Source: Flectonema sp. DT1601 (lineage: Eukaryota > Euglenozoa > Diplonemea > Diplonemida > Diplonemidae). From it: a stretch of 64,000 nucleotides of DNA. The stretch covers positions 1,364,001-1,428,000 of the forward strand of contig OZ025784.1 of NCBI GenBank assembly GCA_964019425.1. The letters are read 5' to 3'. The position numbers were made by a program, and so were the translations under genes. Position 1 is the stretch's first letter; each line of letters begins with the position of its first letter. Below the pieces are notes generated by a model. It did not search any database. It was not told the origin of the DNA and saw nothing but the letters and a program-made list of their open reading frames with translations. This document shows, piece by piece, positions 43,169 through 54,340 of this stretch.

Positions 43169-43202
43169 TCGCCTACAGCAACCTTGTTACGACTTTTGCT
43201 TG
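43169..43202 (-). other. Match to the 3' end of small-subunit rRNA
   Basis: Read on the minus strand the stretch begins CAAGCAAAAGTCGTAACAAG and continues GTTGCTGTAGGCGA. The near-universal 3' end of SSU rRNA contains AAGTCGTAACAAGG, and from memory kinetoplastid SSU rRNA reads on as GTAGCTGTAGGTGA, leaving about two differences in 34. The sequence on either side does not resemble the rest of the SSU or ITS1. It may be an inserted rRNA scrap or an RNA that copies this element. Confidence 0.45.
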
Positions 43203-43664
43203 TAGTATTGCTGGGATTCGAAACGCTCTAAGCGGTTGCCCGCAGAGAGCTCTCTCTCTCCCCATCAACGGTCAACGATACCAAACTTTTGACCTTCACC
43301 CATATTGTTTGGTCAAGTTGTCACATAACTACGCGTTGCTGTTTAGTTTTACTTTTTGTTGGAACTGCCTGTGTTATAAAATAGTAAATTTTTCTCATTC
43401 GACTGTTCGATGGATACCACATCTGTTATAGTTTTTTTTTCGTAGTCGTCGTCTTTTGGTGGTCGTTTTGTTTAAAAAAAAAAAAAAAAAAAAAGCTTTC
43501 CCTTACTTCTACTCCTTTTCGTTTGTGATTTTAGAAACCTATAAGCGAGGAAGAGGAAAAAAAAAAAAAAAAAGAAAAAACAAAGCAAAACAATGCATAT
43601 ACCTAAGATGACAATTTTTGTCTTCTTAATTTTTTTCCCTAGTCTCGTTTCCTCGATAAATTGG

Positions 43665-43695
<31 letters not shown>

Positions 43696-43716
43696 CCCCC
43701 CCCCTCTTTTACCTTT

Positions 43717-43818
43717 AGTCACTGTATCTCAGAACTAATGTTAAATTATCGTTATGTTGTTTTTATGATACAATACATTCGTATTTTACGTACAAACTCG
43801 AACAGTTAAACCCCCCTC
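43717..43818 (+). repeat. Dispersed 100-bp repeat, copy 2
   Basis: Same orientation as 22224-22324, 21.5 kb away. It differs by a two-base T insertion, a T-to-C change and one extra A. The near identity is unusual for spacer DNA here. Confidence 0.85.
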
Positions 43819-44076
43819 TTTTTTTTTAATTATTTCCCCTCCTCATTTTAATAATAAAGTAGCTTACTTGATTTAGTAAACTTATTTTGTGTGATGATTC
43901 CGAAGTTTGAAATTATCACTTCAGTTATTCAGCTTAACAAGTCTTTCCTGTTGCATTAAAAAAAAAAAAAAAAAAGAAACAGAAACACTAACATATTCAA
44001 CTTACTGAAAGATTATTTATATATCATTATTCACAATTTTTCTGATTTTTCCCAAATGATGACGGCAAGGTGTTTC

Positions 44077-44114
<38 letters not shown>

Positions 44115-44117
<3 letters not shown>

Positions 44118-44425
44118 CCGTGAGATTTATTGGGTTCTATACAAAGTATGGTATTCATAAATAATCACTCCTATAGAAGTATGTTGAGAAAGAAAAAAAA
44201 AAGAAGTAAAATGAAGTCGCTTCCCAACTTTGTTTCTCATCAGCTCTTCTGACGCAGAAGTAAGTTGCGATACAAAAGAGAAAGCAACTCATGAGAATTT
44301 TTTTTTTTTTTTTTTTTTAAAATGAAACCTTTATTTTTGCGGTGAGATTTTTATATAGATTTTTATACAAAGTATAGCATTCTATTAAATGGTCACTTCG
44401 GTAGTATAGTTGTGAAGAACAGACC

Positions 44426-44462
<37 letters not shown>

Positions 44463-44540
44463 ATAACATGCGCTCCGCAAACTTGGTAGTTGGGTGTGTT
44501 CTTGATGACGTAGAAAACAAAAAAAAAAAAAATTCAGTTA
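44115..44540 (+). repeat. Two decayed duplicates of the next gene's 5' end
   Basis: Copy A (about 44115-44310) contains GTAAAATGAAGTCGCTTCCC followed by text that parallels 44615-44690, including ATCAGCTCTTCTGACGCAGA against ATCAAGTCTTCTGAGATGCA. Copy B (about 44325-44540) shares the same upstream stretch (GTGAGATTT, then TATACAAAGTAT) and a weaker version of the start region. The period is roughly 220 bp. They look like tandem duplications of the leader and first codons, since degraded. Confidence 0.6.
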
Positions 44541-44614
44541 TTTTAGCCAACTGCGCTGATTAGTTTTTAATGTAAAAAGAGTTATTTTACACTTTTGTAG
44601 GTTGGTCATTAAAA

Positions 44615-47600
44615 ATGGAAGTCGCTACCCAATTCGTAGCCATCAAGTCTTCTGAGATGCAGAAATCAGTTGCAATCCAAAGAGAAGCAACAAATTTAAA
44701 AAGAAAAATTGAATTTTTATTAAGAAAAATTGAGATTCTCGAAATGTGTTTGAGAGAATCACAAGAAACTGATAGAGACGATGCGATGGAAAGATTCTTA
44801 ACCCTTCGTGAACGCAGTTGGAATTCTACTACAGATAAAATGATTGAAAAAGGCAACACTACTAAACTACTACTCGAATGTATGAGAGAATCGCAGATAA
44901 GAAGATGGGAAGGTCGGAATCGTCTAACAGCACAGTGCGACAGGTCCTTATCAGAATTACAACAAAGCCATCGTGAAATGCAACGACATCGAAAAATTCA
45001 AAATGAAACTGAACTCTCATCATATATAAACCCGATGACATTCGATTCTGTTTGTTTATCAAACGGAGGAGACGATTCCAACAACAATGAAGCAGACGTT
45101 GCAAGGGTTTACTATAAAATAAAATCACAGCAGTTGAAAGTTGAAAAAAATCATCTTAAAAATGAAGAACTTGATGTTAAAATCTTACAATTCACTTGCA
45201 ATGAAAAGATAAAAAAATACGATGATCGAAGTATAGCGTTCGCACCTATTAACACCCTCTTATGTGAAGAACAACGACTACGAGGATACGGTTTAGAATG
45301 GAGAGCTGACTGGCACTCTAACAAAGGAATCGTTTCCGAGGAAAAAAACAAATGGGATCAACTGTCAACATATGCAACTTGTATAATATATCATGAGCGA
45401 ATCTCATCTCAGTTTATTTGTGATAGGTGGAATGAAATGAATAAAACTTGGCTTTGGAAGAATGAAGAGTTTCGAGGAATTCAAATAAAAGAAATAAAAA
45501 TAATCGAAAGAACAACAAGAAAAGCAATATCAAATATGGAATCATCTTTGCAAACAAGAAAAGATTTCGTTTTGTTAACTCTTTCTGATTGTGGTATTCT
45601 TCACTTGGTGATTGAAGAAAACTACTTTAGATCTGCAAACGTTACTATAAACGAAACTAATGGAAGGCTTCTATCTGAGATATATTTACACCTCGGAATG
45701 TTATTTTATCAACGCAAACTGATTGAGAGTTCTGAAGACATCGTACGAATCGTATCACAAGAACAAGAGAACAGAATGTACGTCATTCAACAATCACATA
45801 TTCACAATGATATTTTTAAAGTTCTTGAATGGGAAGGTTACAGAGCTGTCAAACGTTTGGAATTAGAATTGTCTGAAAAAGATCCACGATCCGTCATTGC
45901 CTCTGATGAACATTTTATAACCGTAACCATTCACGAAGAAGCTTTAATTCGTCTTCGTTATATGCAAGAACGATACTGGTGTATCTCTCAGTCAGAGGAA
46001 GACTTTCACAACATTATTCAGTGGCTTCAGAGAAAGCATTTGTGTTTTACTGAAGAAAGTATCAGAGCTGAGGAGGAATTATTTTTACTATGTGATGGTA
46101 TTTTAGATGTGTTTTCATTTATTCAGTTGGGAATTCAAATTTTATGTTGGCAAGGTGCTCGCATTATTGAAAGACGATCTTTAGAAGTGGAAGAACAATT
46201 TTTTCGATATCAACTCGTAGAGGAATCAGGTCATCGAACATCGATACAGTTTGAAGCTTATCATATAAATGTATGTTTGTTATCTCTTTTAATCTAGTGT
46301 TTGAAGTAGTAGTCTCAAACAAAACAAAACAAAAACAACAACACAGATCATCATCATAAACGAGTATTGGCAATGGAAACAATCTCATGAAAGGAAATCA
46401 TTCGAAGATGTTGAAAATTTTGTTAGAAGTCAACTTCAATCAGAAGTCACTTCATTAAGTATTCTGTTACATGAACATATCAACTGGGGAATAATAAATC
46501 AAAATCATCTTTTACAAAAACATATAATCGAATGTGATGCTTTTATCGATCTCGAGCGTTTCATAAGATCACAAGGATACTCTGAAATAGAATTACAAAA
46601 CACGGTGATGATTGAGTACAATGAATGGTGTCTGTTGTCAATGAAAGAAATCTCATTAAGACACGCTATTGAACGAAGAGAATTAATTTATAAACAAGAA
46701 ATAAAATTCTTAATAGACGTAGAATTTGAATACAGTTTAGCAGTTTGGTTAGATATTCCTTATGTCAGTTTGATGAAGGAGTTGTTTAGGGAATACCATT
46801 GTGGTCTTTGCAGAATTGAATTGATGGCTATATGTGAATTAGAAAATGTCATAAGAATTCAACTTTCAGATGAGCAATTTAGTCAAACGATTATTGTTGT
46901 TGATTGGTTTAACACATGGCAGGTACTTGTGTTGGAGTATTGGAGAAAAAAGAAAGAAATTGAAAAACAGATGACTGAGTTCAAACATGATCAAAGCAGA
47001 ATCATTCAAGAAGAGATCTTACACAGATCCCACAGCAGCGTTATTGAGGATGCTTGCGCTACTTTGACGATGATGAGATTCCAAGAGCAATATCACAGAA
47101 CTGAGCGATCTGCCATCGAGGATGTCGAAAACGTGATTCGTTTTCAACTACAACCAACAGAAGAGGTCATCGTTTTTGAAATCTTGTATCAATGTATTAG
47201 TGAGGTACTTATTTTAATGAGATCGCAGAGACAGGATCTTCATTTCATTGAACGTGCTGGTCTTTCTGATGTCGAAACGTTTATCAGATATCAATTTTCT
47301 GATGAAACAATAAATCGCTACTACGAAATATATTTACCGGCTTTGAATCAATTTACCATAATATGCGATGAGTATTGGACAATAAAAAAACGAATTGAAC
47401 AGGAAATTATTTCAAGAAAAGAAACCATATTCAGACTGTGTGAATCAACAGAGGCATTTACATCATGGATCTGCCTCTGTCAGGAAATATCACTAAAAAG
47501 AGAAGAGGCGTTGTTCATGATTGGAAAACATAAAATAGAAAGAGAAGGTTTGTTTCGTTGTGAACTTATTGACAGAGAAGTATTCCAAGGTCATGTTCAA

Positions 47601-49475
47601 CAATCAATGATTTCATGCTATGAATACTGTAAAAGACTGATTATTGATGGATTCTTTCATGAAGAACGAAGAGAGATTGAACGACAAGTTTTAATCCGAT
47701 TGGAAACCACCTCCAGATCGACAGTTTTCAACCTCCACACCCTCGACACGATCGTTGTCGAGGAAGAGGGAGTTCACATACTTATGAAACATGTCTTTAT
47801 GAGAGTGATATTTACAATACAGCACAATTATCTAGCATTGTTTGAATCACGAACTCGTTGGGAAGTCGACCACCTCCGAAACCGATCGATCGATGTCGGC
47901 CACTCAGAGTATTTTAATTTCGGACAAATCACCTCTCGTCATAACCAGATAATGAGAGATGCGAGGGAAACTGCGAAACGGACATCAATTTGGGAATCAG
48001 AAGACCGAGAAAGAGTTGACATCGATAACCAGATGAGATTACAACAAAAGATTGGATGGTGGAAAACAGAAAAAAGAAAATTAAACTTTATTATACTTAT
48101 AAGAATCGAACAAGAAGTACGATCATCGTTATCGGACCGCCTGATTGACAAGTGGGACGAATTCACACACGCAGTTAACCATACGCTACAACATTTCTGG
48201 AAGAAAGAATCTGTCGTTGCGGTTGCGAAAATAACACTTATTAGCACTGCTAGTTTCGCAAGTGAAACTATTATCGATGGTGAGAGAAGTGAATTTCAAA
48301 GTATAATGTCATTATTGTCTACGAGTACTTTAATTACCCTTAGAGAACACCCGTATAGATGTATTGTTCGAGAAGAGGAATCACGAAATTGGTTGTTCAA
48401 TGTTTTCATTATACACATGGCTCTACTGAACCACCAATCTCATAATATTTTAAATATAATTAAACAACTTGAAATTGATGAGCTCGTTCAATTCACTAAC
48501 TGGGGTGCAACTCGTAAAACTGACGGTTTGAGTCTACTCAAACTTATGAGAGCTTCTCCAACAAAAGTCCATTCCACAACATCAACATTACAGGGTCTGA
48601 GGTCATTACGAGAATGTGTAATAATTCCAAAAAAAGAAATAGCTCCAAAACAGTTGATTAAAAGGGAAGTAAAACCGGTACCGAGCCAACGAATGACGAG
48701 ACGGAGGGAAATAATGTCATCGGTAAAGAGTAATGTTTCAGATATTCCGAAAAGTGTGAATCGGAATGAAAATGTGAGTTCACAAGAGAAAGTAGCATCT
48801 ATTGTGTTGGTGAATCCCCCACATCTATTCTACTACTCAACCAACAGTGAAATAGTATCGCCGTCACCAATAGTTCGATTCCTTGATGGATCTGGCTATC
48901 TTGTTAAACCTATTCGTAGTTCTGTTCATTTTCACATCAGCAAACCAAAACGATCTACTTCACCTTTAAGCATAACGTCAGTCACTCAAGAGGGATACGA
49001 TTGGATTATAAATTGTACATCAAATATAACTGGAAGACACAACGTAAATATAACTTGTGATATTGATGAAGGAATGTGTGATGGTGTTCAGTTAAACATT
49101 ATGATATCTGTTTTAGTTGAGGACAAGAAACCAGATGGAGTAAGCAACCCATCATGGAAACTTTTCAAACTATTACAAAGCAGAATGGAGTCAAGCCCCC
49201 GTACCATAGATTCAACGACAAGAAACGTTCTTGCAACGGTTCGTGAAAATAAGAATTTCTCTCACCTTCGAGAGTTGTTTTCTGATAGATATCCGTGGCT
49301 TAGACCTGATACGCTTACCTCACCTCCAACTAAGCATTTATTAGTCCCACTGAGTAATAAACGAGAGGCTCGTTCTAAGTTACCGTCGCCTAAGAAACAC
49401 AGAAATAGATTGCCTCCAATAAGGGAATTACCGATGAACGCGTCGCCAAGGAAGGTGAAAAGCTCAAAAAAGTAA
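44615..49475 (+). CDS. 1594-residue coiled-coil repeat protein
   Basis: Two exons, 44615-46270 and 46347-49475, joined in phase 0 across a 76-bp intron (GTATGT to ACACAG). The protein is long, charged and almost wholly helical. From about residue 400 to 950 a degenerate unit of roughly 48-53 residues recurs, with core E-R-x-x-I-E-D-V-E-x-F-I-R-x-Q-L: for example F-E-D-V-E-N-F-V-R-S-Q-L, I-E-D-V-E-N-V-I-R-F-Q-L and L-S-D-V-E-T-F-I-R-Y-Q-F. Each unit also has a W or Y in the intervening helix. The C-terminal 350 residues are basic and Ser/Pro-rich with a beta-like patch near 1390-1460, ending in clustered lysines. There is no membrane segment. Repeat proteins of this general look are common in euglenozoan flagella and cytoskeleton; the specific role is unknown. 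A T-rich tract ending TTTTGTAG (44600) precedes the start. Confidence 0.78.
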
Positions 49476-49680
49476 ATGGTTTATTGTTGCCCTCTTTTTT
49501 TTTTGATATGTTATGTTTTTACACTTTGTTTTTATTTTTTTCTTTGTATTCTCGTGTTGAAATTTGCTTTTTCAAGTTTATTTTCTTCAAACACAAAACG
49601 TCACTTTAGTGAGAAAAAAAAAAAGGGATTCTTTTTATTAACCTTTCTATTGAAGATGATTAAATAAAAAATATAAATAT

Positions 49681-51330
49681 ATGTCGTCGTCGCCTCTACC
49701 GCAACCTCCATCGGTAGAGCAAGCAGTGAGAGTACCGCAATCAGATACTAATGACGTGGTGTTATTGCGGTTAATGATTATGCCTAAGAACATTCATCAC
49801 ATTAAAGAAGGTGAGAGTATTTTAAGATATTCATATCCAGCTGGTGATGCGTTAGTTGAAAACATACACGGATTCCTTCACGCAATCCATTCTACACTTG
49901 AGCGAGGGATAGGAGGGAAATCTACTGATGTGGCTTTGCTCGACAGAGGTGATATTCGGATGTGTGCCGCGTACGAAACAATTTTTGAAAAAACGAATGA
50001 AAATAAAGAAGACGACATCGAGTTGATAATTTGCTGTTTGTGGACTGTGGGTGAACTGTCAGGAGGATCAGCTGTCCCAAAAGTGCAGTTACATAAAGAT
50101 GGAAAGGAAATAGATGTGGAAGCACGTCCTCGACACATCGAGATTGGAGGAGTAAAAATAACGAAAATATCCTACGATCACAATAACAAAATAATCTCAT
50201 CTTCAGAGATAACTGACCTCTCTGTATCAGCATCACGTGTTGAAGCAGTCGCAATACAATCAATGTGCAATTCAATTCCCACCGTCTCTCATAACATCAG
50301 CGAAAGACTAGTTTCTTTAGCTCCACATTATTGGCACACACTAACATTAAGATTAGTGCGGACAATGTTATTGCTTTGGCCGAGTTTATTGGAAGCTAGC
50401 GTCATGTTCGATTCCGACATATCAACTTTTTTAGATTCATTTGTTAAGAATGTGATTCCGTCGATACACTGCGTAGATACAATACCAAACTCAAGTTTGT
50501 TCAGTCAGTCTTTTCGTGATGATGCGAAATATGTTCTTCATGAACTAAGCAACCCTTCGTCTATAACAAGTTTATCTGATGGTTCGTTCGTTATGCAAAG
50601 TGAGGCTCCTCGATATCATCCTTATGGACAATTTATAATGTATCGTCATGGTGTCGTGTCGACAACTTTACCTCGAAAAGTGTTGGATTCGCTGTTGTTA
50701 TATTTGACTTCGATTGAAAAAATCGGTCAATTTAATGAAATTAAATCCACTCATGCGAGTGAGGAACACATCTTTACGGATACCGTCGTGGTCCGAAGGG
50801 AGAGGGGAGATTCAGTAAAAAGTTTACTTGTAGTCTATCAGAGAGAGTACTTAACAATAGCAACTATTCTACTGCCTGGAGTGCCTGAGTGTGGTATTTC
50901 TGAAGTTGATATCTTATGTGGAATGAAGAAGGCTTCGAGTTCGTTATTAGCAACACATGGTAAATCTATTTTATCAAAGATACCTCCTCCTCAGTCATCA
51001 CTTCCTCCTGACGTTGTTAGGTTTTGGATTGCTTGTAATAGAGGAATGTCTGAGGCTTCAGGTGGTCCTGCTGCACCTGATTCATTTGCATTCCGAACCT
51101 TCGACAGTTTCCTCCCTCATTTTAAAACAAAGCTTCGAAAGCTGTCACCGTACACAATCCATATTGATTCACCTTCTAAGAAGTATCCTGTGTCATATAC
51201 GATAGGTGGATGGCAGTGTCCAACTCACTCACAACATATGATTGTTGTCTTGTGGGCGAATACTACTGATAGTCAACCGCCTTCACTTCCTGTCTTGTTC
51301 TGTAGAATTGCTGCTTCAGTTCTTGTATGA
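49681..51330 (+). CDS. Longin-like protein, possibly CCZ1/INTU family
   Basis: An intronless frame of 549 residues. Residues 20-130 have the order of a longin domain: a strand D-V-V-L-L-R-L-M-I-M, then I-L-R-Y-S-Y-P, helix L-V-E-N-I-H-G-F-L-H-A-I-H, and the strand pair D-I-E-L-I-I-C-C-L-W. I-L-x-Y-x-x-P followed by a helix is seen in the first longin of the CCZ1/INTU/HPS4 group, which form GEFs for Rab proteins or ciliogenesis effectors. A central helical part (190-310) and a second alpha/beta part (K-S-L-L-V-V-Y-Q-R-E-Y-L-T-I-A-T-I-L-L-P, near 380-400) follow. No catalytic motif is visible. The family call is tentative; the gene is secure on length and composition. The spacer before it is 205 bp. 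Confidence 0.7.
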   Translation: MSSSPLPQPPSVEQAVRVPQSDTNDVVLLRLMIMPKNIHHIKEGESILRYSYPAGDALVENIHGFLHAIHSTLERGIGGKSTDVALLDRGDIRMCAAYETIFEKTNENKEDDIELIICCLWTVGELSGGSAVPKVQLHKDGKEIDVEARPRHIEIGGVKITKISYDHNNKIISSSEITDLSVSASRVEAVAIQSMCNSIPTVSHNISERLVSLAPHYWHTLTLRLVRTMLLLWPSLLEASVMFDSDISTFLDSFVKNVIPSIHCVDTIPNSSLFSQSFRDDAKYVLHELSNPSSITSLSDGSFVMQSEAPRYHPYGQFIMYRHGVVSTTLPRKVLDSLLLYLTSIEKIGQFNEIKSTHASEEHIFTDTVVVRRERGDSVKSLLVVYQREYLTIATILLPGVPECGISEVDILCGMKKASSSLLATHGKSILSKIPPPQSSLPPDVVRFWIACNRGMSEASGGPAAPDSFAFRTFDSFLPHFKTKLRKLSPYTIHIDSPSKKYPVSYTIGGWQCPTHSQHMIVVLWANTTDSQPPSLPVLFCRIAASVLV

Positions 51331-51607
51331 ACATCATTGCGACTCAGACAGTGCATGCTGTCTTCTTACAAACGCGTGGTCCTCAACCACTTTTTTTTAG
51401 AATTGATATTTTTAGATTGAAAAGATGATGTTTTCTTTTTGTTGTACTTTCGTAACGTTCTTTTTCCTCTTAATTCAACAGGTGAATGACGTATTGATGT
51501 ATCAGATTATAAGTGATCATCAAAAAAAAAAAAAAAAAAGCGTAATAATATTCATTACTTTCATTAAGAAGGGGAGTGGGAGAGTGTCTCACAATATATA
51601 GCATAAC

Positions 51608-54340
51608 ATGGCAGAATTACTTAGACTACAAAAATTCTTTCACAATGCAAAAGAACAAGAAAGAGAAAGTTTTGTTAGTAAGTTTACAGACGCTACTGAC
51701 GACACTGACGAGGACATCTCAGTTCCAATCCACAACAGCGAGAAACGGACAGAGAGAAAGACTGAAAAACAATCAAGAGTGACTCCAAGCTTGTCATCAA
51801 ACAGTAATATAAATAATTCATACGTCGCTGTAAAGAATTCGATGAACGTTCCGAACGGTAGCACTGGTGCCACAATTGATACTTACATAGAAAGAGTGAT
51901 GACTAGAATCGGAGAAGACATAACAAATGATGAAAAACTTGCTGATGTGATGAGTAAAATGGAAGCAGAAATACACAGAGAGCAAGACGTTCATTCGAAG
52001 GAACAGGAAATTAGAGACGCTGTTCGATCGAAAGCAGCTTTTTTAAAATCAAAAGCAAGCCTCTCTTCATCACAACAACAACTACACACCCTTCATAGAG
52101 ATCTTGGTCATGACATCGGAAGACGATTGCAGGAGATATCATCTGAGTTGAAGCAAAATAATAAACTCCTTTCTGAATTTTCTGAACATGCGAAGGGTGA
52201 TTTTCATCCTGAATACGCAATGTCAACAATGGTAAACGATTGTGATCTTCAAGTCTCGAATGACAAAATGAAACTACTGCTTCAAGAAAATATGGCCGAC
52301 CCCTCATCAGCCCTTCATATATTAGATGGTCTCCTTACAACAACGCACACTGCTGAAGAAGGAAAGGAGATCAAACATGACTTAGTGTCATACGGTGTTG
52401 GAAGTGATCTCGTAAATCATATTATGGAACTCCACACGACGTTAAATTCAGATCAGTTAGAATCACAAGTTGCGATAAAGTCTCTTCAGAAAAGTGAAGA
52501 AAGCATCCCTCGACTGCAGTCTTCAATTCAACACACTGAACAGTCGTGTAATAAAGCTATGTCGGAGTCAAACTTAGAATCTGTTGAAACTCTACAAGAA
52601 GAAAGTCTTGGAAATTATAATAAAATGTTAGCACTGGTTCAGGAACGACTTAGTCTTTTAATCGGATCCGGTAGAGACAACATAACATCAAATGTAAAGC
52701 AACGATATGAACAGAGTGCTCAGTTAATAGCAACAGTCGCACAGAGATGTGATGAAGTCGATAGGCTGTTAGAAGACGATGCAAGGAAGCTGGTTGATAC
52801 TCACGATCAATTGAAAGACACTCGTACTAAGGAATCAAACACAACTAACTCAGCCATATCCGAGATAGACTCTGAAATTACCGATAATGAAATTCAACAA
52901 CAACAAATAACAACTCAAATCCTCTCTCTTCAACAATCCTATAAAGACTTATCCTCATCTCGTGATAGACTTGTCACTGAAAGGGTTAAGCTTGTTGAAG
53001 ACAATGAGTGTAAACAACGTCTATTTGAGACGCAATGCAGAACACAGCAACAACATCTCAAAATGATGCAAGACGTTAAAGATCATTTAACACTTGTCAA
53101 TCAACTTCATAAGTTTATTGATCGTATGGTTTTTTTTTTTTTTTTTTTTTTTGCACCGACGAAGTCGGAGAAGAAACTATTCAGATTAAGAGCCGTTATT
53201 TTATTATTGTCATGTTATCTATTTCCCCTGTGCCGCCAGTAAAACTAGCTGCGATCAACAAAATATATAAAGGCTGCTTATCTGAATGGTTTTGGTATCT
53301 ACGAAACCCGTTGTTCGGTAGAAAGAGAATTGTCAGCGTCAACTAACCTATTCCTTTTATTAGGATTTTGTACCCCTGGTTGCGATACAAAAAATAAAAC
53401 AAAAAAAGTGTTGAATAAAAAAGTAAATTCGCAAAATCACTCAACCAAACCAATCAATACCATAAACAAAACAGGATGGGTCTCAACTGCTGTAAGTGGA
53501 ATCTCGCGGAAGATGGTTCGTGCTGAGGCTGACTTGCGTAGCATCCGATTGGAGGAACACACTCGACATTTAGAAATTTTTTCAAGGTTTGTTTTATTTT
53601 TCAAAAAAAAAAAAAAAAAAAAAAGTCACATGAAAAAAACAAAAAACCAAACACAGCTACTTCCTTTTTAATGGTGAGCTTATATTTAAAAAAGCTGAGA
53701 GAGTACGAGAGTACACGAGACTCATTCGACACAGCGAATGCAGTGCAAAGCATGCGTTGAACGTAGCTGATCCTCAAGCAAGAGTTGTATGTTATACCAA
53801 TTATTAAAAAATTTCAAAAAAAAACAAAAAACAAAAAACAAAAAACAAAAAACAAAAAACAAAAAACAAAAAACAAAAAACAAAAAACAAAAAACAAAAA
53901 ACAAAAAACAAAAAACAAAAAACAAAAAACAAAAAACAAAAAACAAAAAACAAAAAACAAAAAACAAAAAACAAAAAACAAAAAACAAAAAACAAAAAAC
54001 AAAAAACAAAAAACAAAAAACAAAAAACAAAAAACAACATAAAAAACAGTACGAAAACTACGCCAACGAACTATCAACTGTCCGAGATAGCTGTATCAAA
54101 AAGATTGAATTTCTAAGAGAAAACTGTAAGAAGGCGAGCATTGAGTTCGAAGCAACAGCAGACGCATTAGCTCAGGCTGGGATCGCATTTACCCATCCTG
54201 AGGTGTTACTTAACAAGCAAACTGCTGAGTTAAAAAAACTATCAGTGACTCACAGAAATCAGCTATTCGAAGCTGACAGAAAAGACAACGAAGAAGAGCT
54301 TGCTGAGTTAAATAGATTACTAGACCAAACTGCTCTTTAA
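51608..54340 (+). CDS. Paraflagellar rod family protein
   Basis: Five exons, 51608-53123, 53240-53317, 53475-53586, 53657-53786 and 54050-54340, joined in phases 1, 1, 2 and 0, give 708 residues. Residues 1-130 are polar. From 150 to the end it is a continuous coiled coil. The last exons match the end of paraflagellar rod proteins: S-A-K-H-A-L-N-V-A-D-P-Q-A-R against the D-P-N-A-K-K-H region, and A-D-A-L-A-Q-A-G-I-A-F-T-H-P-E against E-A-L-x-x-A-G-I-E-F-x-H-P in PFR1/PFR2. These proteins build the lattice beside the axoneme in euglenozoans. Trypanosome PFR1/PFR2 are about 600 residues; this one has a longer N-terminus. Exons 2 and 3 are short and rest on phase and A-rich acceptors. Intron 4 is swollen by a heptamer repeat. 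Confidence 0.75.
53818..54037 (+). repeat. Heptamer array (CAAAAAA)n inside an intron
   Basis: About 31 uninterrupted copies of a 7-bp unit fill the fourth intron of the rod-protein gene, making it 263 bp where most introns here are 63-157 bp. The unit resembles the A/C-rich tail that precedes every acceptor, so it may have grown by slippage from that tail. Confidence 0.95.

Larger units (their letters stand above)
41722..44614. other. 2.9-kb spacer with repeats and odd islands
   Basis: No coding gene is supported. Long T- and A-runs dominate. The stretch 42305-42470 is less AT-rich and contains AGGACA/TGTCCT, but no RNA family was recognised. 43085-43435 is another such island, open on + for 107 codons and carrying an antisense rRNA-like stretch (43169-43202). 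The dispersed repeat (43717-43818) and duplicates of the next gene's 5' end (44115-44540) are listed separately. Confidence 0.6.

Noticed and set aside
43108-43431. 107-codon ORF as a protein gene
   Set aside because: No domain, no upstream acceptor of the usual kind, and the region overlaps an rRNA-like antisense stretch; left as an unexplained island.
53330-53671. 113-codon ORF as an independent small gene
   Set aside because: Its informative part (53475-53586) is exon 3 of the rod-protein gene; the rest is intron sequence.
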